A stretch of DNA of 64,000 nt from Shewanella baltica (lineage in GTDB: Bacteria > Pseudomonadota > Gammaproteobacteria > Enterobacterales > Shewanellaceae), in contig NZ_UGYM01000002.1 of assembly GCF_900456975.1 (NCBI RefSeq), positions 496,001-560,000 of the forward strand, given 5' to 3'. The notes under the pieces are model-generated. The model was not told the DNA's origin. It saw only the letters and a program-made list of their open reading frames with translations, and did not search any database. The position numbers and the translations under genes were made by a program. Shown here piece by piece: positions 55,391 through 64,000 of this stretch (position 1 is the stretch's first letter; every line of letters begins with the position of its first letter).

Positions 55391-57608
55391 AGGCCTGACC
55401 GATATTTTGATCGTTATTCTGTTTCGCCCGTTTTAGGGCGACTTCGGCATTATTCAGATACTGCTCAAGTGTTTGGCCTTCTTGATAACCCGCAATCCCG
55501 ATACTGATCCCTTCACCTAAGCCATTGCCATTGAGCTTTTCCATCATATTGAGGGCAAAGTTGTGCGCATGGGTCGCATCTGTGTCAGGTAACATCACAA
55601 TCAGTTTCCCGAGTTGCCAATGCAAAATCTGATAATTGGCAGGAATTTCAAGCAGTAATTGAACTTCGACTTCCTGCTGGCGGTTCGCCAGTTGGTCGAT
55701 GTCACTCATGTGGCTCAGCAAACCTTCGGGGTTGATATCCATTAGCAGTAAGCTTGAACTCAGGCGGCTTGGCGGTGGCAGCGAGTTAAAGTAACGCTCT
55801 AAATCAACTAAGCTCAGCAGAATCGTACTGCGATGGGGCACAAGGCTGCGTTTCTCTGTGCCTCGGCCGCGTTCGGCGGCTTGCTCTAAGGTACAGACGA
55901 TATAATCAATCTCACCATCGGCGGCCACATGGCCCTTCAAGGTGGCCTGTAAACAATTGGAGTGCGCCTGTTTAGGTGAGCACAGAATTTGCCCCTGCCA
56001 CTGACCTTGCATGGCAATTTGAGCGCTAATTCTTTGCCATTGATTACCTAAATCGTTGGCGAGCAGCGAGGCTAAATCTTGATTTAAATCGCCATTGAGT
56101 TGCATTAGTGCATCAAATACGGGGTTGATTTTAATCAATTTACCATTGGCATCAGTTAGCGCTGTCGCCACTGTGCTATCGCATAAAAGCTCACTGAGAA
56201 ATGCTTGTTCTTTACTGCTGACTAATTCACTGATGTCTTCAAGGGTGATCAATAGATGCGGTGACCCTCGGCTCGCCCTTGGCGCTTGGCGGATATGCAC
56301 CCGCAGCGTGGGACCATTGATACTTTCTAGACTGATTTCACCAGACCATTGACCCGTTTTATGCACTTGCTCCATCAGCTCGGCATAGGTTCTGTCATCG
56401 AGGCATAAGGTGCGTTGTAGGCTGCGGTCTGTGAGTTCATCGAGTGGTACTAAGGTCGCTTCTGCCGCCTTGGTGTTGGCGCTGATCACTCTGGCGTTTT
56501 CGTTGACCATCATAAAGCCGATGTCACTGTTAAATAAGCCATTGGCGACATCGATACTGTATTGGCGTGAACGCTGTTGTAAACGATACATGTGGCTGAG
56601 CAGCACAACCCAAGCGGCGAGAACGGTTAAGATTAGCGATGCCACTATGACAATGTTTTGCCACTGGGAAAAACGTGCGGCTATGTCGGAGTTACGCACA
56701 TAGGAGAGTAAAAAGTATTCTCTGCGGGTTTCTGGCTGGGCGGTAAGCTCGATCTTAAGGTAAACAAAGGTGGCTTCTTCACCGTGGAATTGACCAAAAT
56801 TACTCATGGACATATCACGCCACAGAGCAGGATAACTTTGTCTCAAACTTGCCCCTAAGGTTTCCGGCATATTGCTTAACGGGGCGAGATCGCTCGCGCC
56901 AGCATAGAGTAATCCCTGCGTGTCGAGCACTAACATAGGCGATTTGTTACTCGAAAAAGCCGGCTTTATGGCTTCGAGCATTTGCACCATAGAGTTGTAT
57001 GTCACCAGATAACCCATAGAACTCTGATCAGGCTTTTCGAGCCACGCCATTTGATACATATAGGGTTCTAGCATGCCTTCAATCGGAACAAACTCCAGTG
57101 GTGAGGTGTAAACCTCTTTACCACCCATATTACGACTCGCGCCAAGCAAGGTTGGCGGTAAGGCATCTTTACTGAAATTAGAAGGGGTAGAGAACTTATA
57201 ATTGCCTTGGGGATCGTACAGCGCAATGCCGAGCAGTTCAGGAATATGCTTCACCAGATCTATCCAGGCTTCCTGTAATTTGAGTTGCTGCTTGGCGGTA
57301 GGATTGCTCAAGTACTGCTTTAGCTGCTCACCATTGGCAAAAATTTGGGTGCGAAATTGCTGGAAAGACACTTTATCTGTGATCAGTGTGCCTATGGTCT
57401 GCAGTTCACTGTATCTCTGCGTCGCCCATTCTTCCTGTAGACGTCGCTCACCCAAGGTAATGATTAAATTGGTTAAAATGATCATGCCAATCACCAGCAT
57501 AGAGAGCTGGCTTGCAACGGCTAATAAGCGTTGATGCGACCAATGGATCCCTTGAGTTAAAGAGAGCAGCGGCGCTAGGGGATACGTGCTTGGGTTATTC
57601 TTCAGCAT
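55371..57608 (-). CDS. Membrane sensor with PAS domains and degenerate GGDEF
   Basis: A 745-residue sensor. TM1 is at about 31-52, followed by a large periplasmic sensor (about 55-315, Cache-like by its layout) and TM2 (about 318-341). Two PAS-like domains follow (about 350-465 and 470-575), then a C-terminal GGDEF fold (about 595-735). The active-site loop reads HWQLGKLIVMLP instead of GG[DE]EF, so cyclase activity is probably lost; SIGIAGYQEGQTLEQYLNNAEVALKRAKQ keeps the fold's end. There is no EAL domain. It may act by protein contacts or by binding nucleotide. Its stop lies inside the convergent neighbour. Confidence 0.82.
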   Translation of the reverse strand: MLKNNPSTYPLAPLLSLTQGIHWSHQRLLAVASQLSMLVIGMIILTNLIITLGERRLQEEWATQRYSELQTIGTLITDKVSFQQFRTQIFANGEQLKQYLSNPTAKQQLKLQEAWIDLVKHIPELLGIALYDPQGNYKFSTPSNFSKDALPPTLLGASRNMGGKEVYTSPLEFVPIEGMLEPYMYQMAWLEKPDQSSMGYLVTYNSMVQMLEAIKPAFSSNKSPMLVLDTQGLLYAGASDLAPLSNMPETLGASLRQSYPALWRDMSMSNFGQFHGEEATFVYLKIELTAQPETRREYFLLSYVRNSDIAARFSQWQNIVIVASLILTVLAAWVVLLSHMYRLQQRSRQYSIDVANGLFNSDIGFMMVNENARVISANTKAAEATLVPLDELTDRSLQRTLCLDDRTYAELMEQVHKTGQWSGEISLESINGPTLRVHIRQAPRASRGSPHLLITLEDISELVSSKEQAFLSELLCDSTVATALTDANGKLIKINPVFDALMQLNGDLNQDLASLLANDLGNQWQRISAQIAMQGQWQGQILCSPKQAHSNCLQATLKGHVAADGEIDYIVCTLEQAAERGRGTEKRSLVPHRSTILLSLVDLERYFNSLPPPSRLSSSLLLMDINPEGLLSHMSDIDQLANRQQEVEVQLLLEIPANYQILHWQLGKLIVMLPDTDATHAHNFALNMMEKLNGNGLGEGISIGIAGYQEGQTLEQYLNNAEVALKRAKQNNDQNIGQAFTRHQS

Positions 57609-57796
57609 GAACCGATTATGAGTGGGTGATCTGTTAATTTCGCTATGTTAACACGAAAGAATTGTTACGACAGTGCCAAGTTACTAAGCAAGATTTCCTT
57701 AGTAAAAGTTAAGACGATCACACATGTACCACTCACGTCATCGACAGTGTTATTTGCTTGGGTATTTCAGTCGATTATGGCTTTTTAGAATGCCGT

Positions 57797-58504
57797 TTAG
57801 CCTAAAGCGCCAAGCACCCTATGTTTAAATTCACAGCCGTAGGACTCCACTTGTTCACGGCAGATATCGATATCGACGCCCGTTAATCCTTCGATGGCGG
57901 AGACTTGCACCGTTTCAATATAGTGTGGCGCTAAGGCAATAAAGGCATGCACGGCGGCGTAGGAACCGGCGAGTTTTGGGCGGCAATGTTCAATATAGGC
58001 AGCTTCATTATCCGCATTGAGTGAAATCGATAAGCTATCAACGCAGTCGGCAAGTTCTGGTAGAATATTGCGTCTATGGACCAGATTGCCTAAACCATCG
58101 GTATTAATCCGTACTCGTCCGCCCCTGCGTTTGATCTCTTTTGCCACAGTGAGTAGCGTTGGAAGATTTAAGGTTGGCTCGCCATAACCGCAAAACACGT
58201 ATTCTTCGAAGTCTTTAACATCGCCAAGCAGAGGGATAATTTCCTCTGGCTTAGGTTGATGGCACAGGGCAAGTTGGTATTCGTGGATTTGTTTACTGCC
58301 ATTATGTTTTGGGCAGAAAGCGCAGCGCAGGGTGCAGCGACCAGTGATATTGAGGTAACGACTGCGGCGAATATCATAGACTAGCGTTTCGGTCGCACAG
58401 GTTTCATTCGTGCAAACTTCATCTGTGATGTGACCGTTCGCTAGGGTTTCAGTGGTGACAACGTGCGGGTTATCAAGGTTTTGCTTATGCAGATGCTCAG
58501 ACAT
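57797..58504 (-). CDS. Radical SAM protein, TatD-associated type
   Basis: A 235-residue radical SAM enzyme. The 4Fe-4S cluster cysteines C57, C61 and C64 lie in GRCTLRCAFCPKHNG, followed by FCGYGEPTLNLPTLL (SAM-binding GGEP-like motif) and SLSISLNADNEAAY. The short length and these motifs match the TatD-linked radical SAM family; its reaction is unknown. A Cys pair in the N-terminal extension (EVCTNETCATETLV) could bind a metal. No tatD gene is adjacent in this window. Confidence 0.85.
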   Translation of the reverse strand: MSEHLHKQNLDNPHVVTTETLANGHITDEVCTNETCATETLVYDIRRSRYLNITGRCTLRCAFCPKHNGSKQIHEYQLALCHQPKPEEIIPLLGDVKDFEEYVFCGYGEPTLNLPTLLTVAKEIKRRGGRVRINTDGLGNLVHRRNILPELADCVDSLSISLNADNEAAYIEHCRPKLAGSYAAVHAFIALAPHYIETVQVSAIEGLTGVDIDICREQVESYGCEFKHRVLGALG

Positions 58505-58661
58505 AATGATGGCTTCATTCTAACGATAACTGACGACTTGAGCACAGTGTAGCGAAAGCCCGATGGCATAACTGTCAGCTAGATCGCAACTTGAAAGCTC
58601 AAACTAACTCACGGCAAAGTGACTTTGATGCTGATGTGGAATTGAATGAACACAGGCAATA

Positions 58662-58687
58662 AAAAAGAGAGCCTAAGCTCTCTTTTT
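58662..58687. terminator. Terminator of RND efflux operon
   Basis: An 11-bp stem (AAAAAGAGAGC and complement) with a 4-base loop and A/T tails on both sides, 53 bases after the permease stop. Confidence 0.88.
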
Positions 58688-58739
58688 AAGGATAAGACAT
58701 TGATTAACTGTCTGTCGCTAACTGTCTGTTGTTAACAGC

Positions 58740-61700
58740 CTATAAATAGTCTTTCTTATAGTCAGTCGTGACAGCTTGCTCAAAATCCGGATGCTTAACG
58801 TCCTCATCATTGGTTTTTTTAGGCTGCCACCACCAGTTGAAGAAGCGGCTGCTAGAGCGGCTAACATCGTCGAGTATAATGTACAGCAGCGGCACTAAGA
58901 TCAGCGTCACTACGGTCGAGAACAGGATACCGAAGGCGAGGGACGTCGCCATAGGGATCACAATTTGCGCCTGCAAACTGCGCTCGAGAATAATAGGCAC
59001 TAAGCCGACAAAGGTAGTGAGTGACGTTAAGATAATCGCCCTAAAGCGATAACAGCCCGAATCCACTGCCGCCTGTCTAACCGATTGGCCTTGTTCCCGC
59101 GCACGGTTAACAAAGTCGACCAAAATCAAAGAGTCGTTTACCACCACACCCGCGAGTGCCACTATGCCGCAGAGACTTAATACGCTCATCGCGAGTCCCT
59201 GAATCAAGTGGCCGAACAGGGCGCCGATAATCCCGAAGGGGATCACCGACATGATGATCAACGGCTGGCTGTAGGATTTTAGTGGGATTGCCATCAGGGC
59301 ATAAATGGTAAACAGCGCAAAGAAGAAGCCTTGCATCAAACCGACCATAGCATTCTGTTCATCTAAACTGCCGCCATCCAGCGCGGTTTGGATTTTAGGA
59401 TACTTGGCCTGTAATTGTGGCAGGTAATCTTTTTGGATTTCCTGTACCACTTTTGAAGGTTCGACTATGTTTTTGTTGGCATTTGCCGTAATCGTGATCG
59501 CTCGCTTACCGTCAACACGGGTAATTGAGGCGTAGGATTCGCCTTTCTCAATTTGTGCCACAGTCGAGAAGGGAACCGAGGTGCCCGTTGGCGTGCGGAT
59601 CAGCATGTTTTCCAGATAACCCACAGTGCGGCGTTGCTCTAATGGGTAGCGCACCATCACCTTGATTTCTTCTTTATTACGTAAAATACGTTGGGCTTCA
59701 TAACCATAGAAACCATAACGCACTTGGCGAGCTAAATCGGAAAGGGTCAAGCCAAGGGCTTCCGCCTCTGGACGTATCTTTAGGCGAATCTCATGGCTGC
59801 CCGAGGAGAAGTTGTCGGCAATATCATATACGCCTTCATAGCTGGCGAGTTTTTGCTTCAACTCTTTAGAGGCCGCGGACAGTTCATCGAGATCGCTTGA
59901 GGTCAATCTGAAGGATATATCGCCACCGGCATCGTTGGTGCTCGCGTTAAAGCTGAGTTTTTTGACCGATAGAAGCTCGGGCAATTGTTCACGCCATGCG
60001 GCAGCAATCGTCACACCATCGACTTCGCGGTCTTCGCCTTTCGTCAGTTCGGCAAAAATAAAGGCAGAGGTGCGGGAGCTCATATTGATAAAGCTGTGTT
60101 TCACCACTTGATAGCCGTTATCTTTCTCCATTTTGTCGTTCATCTTGTACAGGGCTTCTTCTATGCTCTGCACCACTTTCAAAGTGTTCTCTTCCGAGCT
60201 ACCTTCGTCCATCTCAAGCTGAACTTGAATAAAGTCCGATGGAATATCTGGGAAGAATACCCAACGCACTTTGCCACTGGCGACTAAGGCAATGGAGAGG
60301 ATCAACACACCGATAAAGGCCGCGACCACGTTGTATCTTTGCTTGATACAGCGCTCGAGGAAGTTGCGATAACTGTGGTGAATAAAGTGCTGCACTCTGT
60401 CGTTAAAGTTGGCTTTGAGGCGACCAAAGAATCCCCTTGGCGCACCGGGCTTTTTAAACTTCATGTGCGCTAAATGCGCAGGCAGGATGAACTTAGATTC
60501 GACCAAGGAAAAGGCCAAACAGAGGATGACTACCATGCCGATGGATTTCCAGATAATCCCCATAGGGCCAGAAACCATTAACATGGGTATAAAGGCCGCA
60601 ATCGTGGTTAATACCCCGAAGGTCGCGGGCATTGCCACTTTTTGCGCGCCGCGGATCACATTGTCAACCGAATGACCGTGGCGTTCGACTTCTGTGTAGG
60701 CGCTCTCGCCGATGACAATCGCATCGTCCACCACTATCCCTAGCACCAAGATAAAGGCGAACAGGGTCAACATGTTGATCGTCATCGAGAAAGGTTCGAG
60801 CGGCATGATCAGCATAGTGCCGAGGAAGCACACCGGCAGACCCATCATGACCCAAAACGCCAACTTAAGATCGAGGAACATAGCTAGGATGATAAACACC
60901 AGCAAGGCACCGTAAAACATGTTCGACATCATCATGTTTAAGCGGCCCTTGAGGTAGTGAGTCATATCACCCCAAGTATCGAGTTGCGCGTTGGCAGGAA
61001 GCGTCGCGCGGCGATCCTCGACGTATTGTTTTACTTGAGCGGCAATGTCTAAGGCATTTTGATCATCAACACTGGTGACTTCGATAATCGCGGCTGGTTT
61101 ACCGTTAAAGCGGGTGTATTCCAACCGTTCTTCAAAGTCATCTTTGATAGTCGCCACTTGCGGCAACATCACCCGGCTACCGTCGGGGCGAGTGGTGACG
61201 ACGATATTGGCAAAGTCATCACCCGTGTAGGCTTGGCCTTTGGTGCGCAGCAGGATGTCGCCATCTTGGGCGCGAATCGAACCGCCGGGTAAGTCAAAAG
61301 AAGAGTTTTGCACCGCTAACGCGACCTGTGTAAATGTTAGGCCGTATTCGCGTAGTTTATCTTCTGATACTTCGATGGCGATTTCATAATCGCGCACCCC
61401 AGTCACCTTGGCACGGGTCACGGCTGGCAGTTGGGTTAAATCGTCACGCACCGACTTAGCCAACTCCTTCATATCGTGCAGTGTCATATCGCCATAGACA
61501 GACACCCAAATGACGTTATTTTCAGGTTTAATCTGATAGATATTGGGTTTTTCGATGTTCACTGGGAAGGTCGAAATCGCATCCAATCGCAGTTTGGCTT
61601 CATCGAGCACGGTTTGCACTTCGTAACCGTCTTCGACTTCAACCGTAATCGAGCCTACCCCTTCACTCGCCACTGACGTGACCTTCTTGATACCGTTGAT

Positions 61701-61931
61701 ATCTTGGATGGCTTCTTCAATCTTGATGTTGATGCCTTCTTCGATTTCCTGTGGCGCCGCGCCTGGATAGGCGACGGAAATATTCAGTAAATTGAGTTCG
61801 AAAGAAGGAAAAACCTCTTTATTGATCAAGACAGTGCTGAACAAACCGCCGACGAGTAATGCCCACATTAACAGGTTCGCGGCCACACTGTTGCGGGCGA
61901 ACCAGGCTAAGATCCCTTTTTGAGTGTCCAT
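58740..61931 (-). CDS. RND efflux permease subunit
   Basis: A 1063-residue inner-membrane drug/proton antiporter of the AcrB/MexB-like RND superfamily, 12 helices and two large periplasmic loops. FSTVLINKEVFPSFELNLL and AYPGAAPQEIEEGINIKIEEAI start the first porter domain. VLGIVVDDAIVIGESAYTEV in TM4 carries the paired proton-relay acidic residues. GIVALAGVVVNDSLILVDFVNRARE is the matching second-half motif. Its ATG shares one base with the adaptor stop (TAATG), so translation is coupled. No outer-membrane channel gene is adjacent; a TolC-type channel elsewhere would be needed. Confidence 0.95.
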   Translation of the reverse strand: MDTQKGILAWFARNSVAANLLMWALLVGGLFSTVLINKEVFPSFELNLLNISVAYPGAAPQEIEEGINIKIEEAIQDINGIKKVTSVASEGVGSITVEVEDGYEVQTVLDEAKLRLDAISTFPVNIEKPNIYQIKPENNVIWVSVYGDMTLHDMKELAKSVRDDLTQLPAVTRAKVTGVRDYEIAIEVSEDKLREYGLTFTQVALAVQNSSFDLPGGSIRAQDGDILLRTKGQAYTGDDFANIVVTTRPDGSRVMLPQVATIKDDFEERLEYTRFNGKPAAIIEVTSVDDQNALDIAAQVKQYVEDRRATLPANAQLDTWGDMTHYLKGRLNMMMSNMFYGALLVFIILAMFLDLKLAFWVMMGLPVCFLGTMLIMPLEPFSMTINMLTLFAFILVLGIVVDDAIVIGESAYTEVERHGHSVDNVIRGAQKVAMPATFGVLTTIAAFIPMLMVSGPMGIIWKSIGMVVILCLAFSLVESKFILPAHLAHMKFKKPGAPRGFFGRLKANFNDRVQHFIHHSYRNFLERCIKQRYNVVAAFIGVLILSIALVASGKVRWVFFPDIPSDFIQVQLEMDEGSSEENTLKVVQSIEEALYKMNDKMEKDNGYQVVKHSFINMSSRTSAFIFAELTKGEDREVDGVTIAAAWREQLPELLSVKKLSFNASTNDAGGDISFRLTSSDLDELSAASKELKQKLASYEGVYDIADNFSSGSHEIRLKIRPEAEALGLTLSDLARQVRYGFYGYEAQRILRNKEEIKVMVRYPLEQRRTVGYLENMLIRTPTGTSVPFSTVAQIEKGESYASITRVDGKRAITITANANKNIVEPSKVVQEIQKDYLPQLQAKYPKIQTALDGGSLDEQNAMVGLMQGFFFALFTIYALMAIPLKSYSQPLIIMSVIPFGIIGALFGHLIQGLAMSVLSLCGIVALAGVVVNDSLILVDFVNRAREQGQSVRQAAVDSGCYRFRAIILTSLTTFVGLVPIILERSLQAQIVIPMATSLAFGILFSTVVTLILVPLLYIILDDVSRSSSRFFNWWWQPKKTNDEDVKHPDFEQAVTTDYKKDYL

Positions 61932-63142
61932 TATTTCACTCCAGTGGCCGCAAGACTCGACTCAGGCGTGTCTTCTTTTGGCGTTTCAGTCGGCAATGCC
62001 GCTTCACCTAAGACTTTAACCAGTTGACCGTTTGCCATGCTGTTGAAGTGAGTGGTGGCGACGCGCTCGCCCGTTTTTAGACTGTCCTTGATATACACAT
62101 TGTCGAGATCGCTACGAACGATATTCACATGGCGCATTTCAACAATATTTTTGTCGTTAACTAAGGCGACGTGATCGTTACGAACCACATGGCGGGGTAG
62201 TTTTACTATGCCATCGACGGTGCGACCTTTGATGACTGCATTGACGAAGCTGCCATATTTAAGCGGTAAGCTGCCAGCAACTTTATTGGCGCGCAGGTAA
62301 GGGTCTTTGATTTCAGCGACTAAATAGACCATGCGATTTTCAGCATCGATCACGCCTTCGCTGCGGATAATATTGCCATCCCAAGTATTTTCTTTACCCG
62401 CCAAAGAGGCGCTCAGCGTCACTTGGGTATCGGGATTATCGACCGACTCTAGATAGGCTAGATCGTCATTGGAAATCGGTAAGCGGATTTCAGCAACACT
62501 AGTGTCGTAGAGTTCTCCTAGATTTGTACCTAAGCTAACATACTGACCTAAATCGACATTGCGCGCTTTGATTATGCCATCGAACGGCGCGCGGATAACC
62601 GTGCGCTCAAGGTTACGTTGGGCACGTGCCAGTGCTGCCTGCGCATATTTAACGTTGGCTTGCTCTTTTTTAAGCTGTGGAATACGCAGACCTAACTCTG
62701 GGGGTAAACCTTTGTCGTAGCCTTTGAATTCGATTTTAGCGACTTCACCGCGGGCAATTTCTTCGTTCAGTGCAGCGGTGGCTTGGGCCAGTGTCGCTTC
62801 GGCTTGCATTAAATCAGCCTCGTAATCTGAGGGCTCGATTTGCGCGAGTTGTTCGCCTTTCTTGACTATGCCGCCCGCAACAAAATTAGGGGAAATGGTC
62901 AGCATTCTGCCTTGAACTTCGGTCACAAGCTGGGTTTTATATTTTGGGTTAACCACACCGTAGGAAGGTAAGTTTAGCGATACCGTTTGCTGAGTCACTT
63001 GCGTCACATCAACGATAGGAATGGGCATCTCTTCAGGTTTTTGTTCTGGCGCTTCCTTGGTTTGCATTAATATTTTTGCGCCTAAGCCAAATAGCAGCAA
63101 AATTAATAAAGGAGATGTTCTCCTCAGTAGAGTCTTCATCAT
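61931..63142 (-). CDS. RND efflux periplasmic adaptor subunit
   Basis: A 403-residue membrane fusion protein that links the RND permease to an outer-membrane channel. The N-terminal helix (TSPLLILLLFGLGAKIL) anchors it. A lipoyl/hairpin region follows (LAQIEPSDYEADLMQAEATL, then RTVIRAPFDGIIKARNVDLGQYVS), then beta-barrel and membrane-proximal domains. A Thr/Glu-rich tail ends it. It is the first gene of the efflux operon. No regulator gene is adjacent. Confidence 0.94.
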   Translation of the reverse strand: MMKTLLRRTSPLLILLLFGLGAKILMQTKEAPEQKPEEMPIPIVDVTQVTQQTVSLNLPSYGVVNPKYKTQLVTEVQGRMLTISPNFVAGGIVKKGEQLAQIEPSDYEADLMQAEATLAQATAALNEEIARGEVAKIEFKGYDKGLPPELGLRIPQLKKEQANVKYAQAALARAQRNLERTVIRAPFDGIIKARNVDLGQYVSLGTNLGELYDTSVAEIRLPISNDDLAYLESVDNPDTQVTLSASLAGKENTWDGNIIRSEGVIDAENRMVYLVAEIKDPYLRANKVAGSLPLKYGSFVNAVIKGRTVDGIVKLPRHVVRNDHVALVNDKNIVEMRHVNIVRSDLDNVYIKDSLKTGERVATTHFNSMANGQLVKVLGEAALPTETPKEDTPESSLAATGVK

Positions 63143-63505
63143 ATTATTGTTACATCCATGCTAATCGCGTAATGGGGTTAAAGTAGCAGAGTCGGCCGCG
63201 CCAATAAATTTATTTTTGTAAATTAAATGTGTCTAAAAGTGATGGTTTGACACATATGCTCACTAGGTACCGATGTTTTGGCGAAAATTAGAGCAGGTAA
63301 ATGATGAAAGGTTCACTTAGGTGATTGGAATATATTGAAATAAGAATGAATACGTTTGTGAGCTTGTAGATCTAAATGGGCCGTATTTCATGCTCTATAT
63401 TTTAAGGTTAGCTTTTACTCGTCAGTTGATTTATTGCATTGAGTTAAATTTAGGTAATAAAAAAGCCGCATATAGCGGCTTTAGTTGGATTATTTCAAGC
63501 TGGCG
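63143..63505. other. Intergenic, RND promoter side and srmB 3' side
   Basis: 363 bases. The left end should carry the RND promoter. The right end holds the srmB terminator. Nothing else is supported; there are no repeats. Confidence 0.5.
63462..63482 (-). terminator. Terminator of the DEAD-box helicase gene
   Basis: An 8-bp stem (AAAGCCGC and complement) with an ATATA loop; on the minus strand it runs into TTTTTTATT, 24 bases after the stop. Confidence 0.85.
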
Positions 63506-64000
63506 TTACTTCTTCTTGCGGGCGATTTTACTCGCTTTCTTTGCCGCTTCTTTCTTGCTGGTTTTCTTCGCTGCTTCTTTCGCTTTCACTTTGGCTTTTT
63601 TCTTACCCGGTGTCCGCGCTTCTTTGTTCTTTGGACGCAGCTCTTCGATCACGCGGCGTTTCAACGGTTGCTCGATATAACGCTCAATTTTACCGACGAT
63701 ACGCATGTCGTGGGCTTCGGCCAACGAAATCGCAGTACCTTTTGCGCCAGCGCGGCCAGTACGACCGATACGGTGAATGTAGGTATCGGCAGAGCGTGGC
63801 ATGTCGAAGTTGATCACATGGGTGATATCGTCGATATCGATACCGCGTGCAGCCACATCGGTTGCCAGCAAGACGTTCACTTCACCTTTGGTAAAGCGGC
63901 TCAAAGCTTGGAAACGTTTTTTCTGTTCCATATCGCCACGCATGAAGGCGCAGGCAATACCGACTTTAAGTAACTGGCCTTCTAAGCTAGAAACGATGTC
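63506..64000 (-). CDS. srmB: DEAD-box RNA helicase SrmB, C-terminal part (cut by window)
   Basis: The last 164 residues of an ATP-dependent RNA helicase. The second RecA-like domain is visible: VNVLLATDVAARGIDIDDI (motif V), HVINFDMPRSADTYIHRIGRTGRAG (motif VI) and KGTAISLAEAHD. The segment RYIEQPLKRRVIEELRPK is specifically like E. coli SrmB, which helps assemble the large ribosomal subunit. A lysine-rich tail follows (about 38 residues, mostly Lys and Ala), shorter and simpler than the E. coli tail. The start lies beyond base 64000. Confidence 0.88.
   Translation of the reverse strand, partial: DIVSSLEGQLLKVGIACAFMRGDMEQKKRFQALSRFTKGEVNVLLATDVAARGIDIDDITHVINFDMPRSADTYIHRIGRTGRAGAKGTAISLAEAHDMRIVGKIERYIEQPLKRRVIEELRPKNKEARTPGKKKAKVKAKEAAKKTSKKEAAKKASKIARKKK

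Overview
The window is a gene-dense gammaproteobacterial chromosome segment that I assign by inference to Shewanella or a very close relative. The reasons are the complete nqrABCDEF operon; metK divergent from tkt, followed by epd, pgk and a class II fba; an NhaD antiporter; many outer-membrane proteins; and several short dispersed repeats of the kind abundant in that genus. No rRNA, tRNA, CRISPR array or complete insertion sequence was seen.

Layout. 1-5.1 kb: a partial unknown gene at the left edge, a small cupin, an AAA-family ATPase, a Tat-exported M19 dipeptidase, and a cysteine desulfurase with its SufE-type sulfur acceptor. 5.4-10.5 kb: a chemoreceptor, a TonB-dependent receptor with a small His/Cys-rich membrane protein upstream, then a 269-bp inverted-repeat (MITE-like) element. 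10.5-15.3 kb: an envelope-sensing cluster of MipA/OmpV porin-like protein, DUF3019 protein, OmpR-type regulator and histidine kinase, facing a lipoprotein and a second MipA/OmpV protein. 15.5-23.1 kb: the aldo/keto reductase Tas and the six-gene Na+-translocating NADH:quinone oxidoreductase operon, closed by a strong terminator. 23.1-29.3 kb: an accessory-looking stretch with a GC-rich dispersed repeat, an AT-rich DUF5677 gene, an 818-residue ankyrin-repeat protein, a MarR-GNAT fusion and yjjX. 29.3-40.3 kb: a second MITE-like element, a secreted Ntn-hydrolase acylase, a serine transporter preceded by three CRP-like sites, a dicarboxylate/glutamate symporter, several GNAT acetyltransferases, small membrane proteins and a degenerate GGDEF protein. 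40.3-42.5 kb: a repeat-rich, gene-poor island with two tandem copies of the dispersed repeat, hairpins bracketing an RraB-like gene, and a tandem structured repeat next to metK. 42.5-50.7 kb: metK with four tandem met boxes, then tkt-epd-pgk-fba (central carbon metabolism) and a DUF481 outer-membrane protein. 50.9-58.5 kb: NhaD, a ToxR-like membrane transcription factor with an overlapping small membrane partner, an unknown two-TM protein, a large PAS/degenerate-GGDEF sensor and a radical SAM protein. 58.7-64 kb: an RND efflux pump (permease plus adaptor) and the 3' end of an SrmB-type DEAD-box helicase cut by the window edge.

How the parts fit. Nqr and NhaD both handle Na+ across the inner membrane, and the Na+ gradient would power the HAAAP and DAACS transporters. 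The tkt-epd-pgk-fba run supplies pentose-phosphate and glycolytic/gluconeogenic steps plus erythrose-4-phosphate oxidation towards PLP. PLP is the cofactor of the cysteine desulfurase, and MetK makes the SAM used by the radical SAM protein. The least explained parts, and the best places for something new, are the ToxR-like/partner pair, the His-rich protein next to the TonB receptor, the repeat families at 23.2, 40.3 and 42.0 kb, the hairpin-bracketed RraB-like gene, and TTAA-spaced degenerate repeats that begin at gene stop codons.
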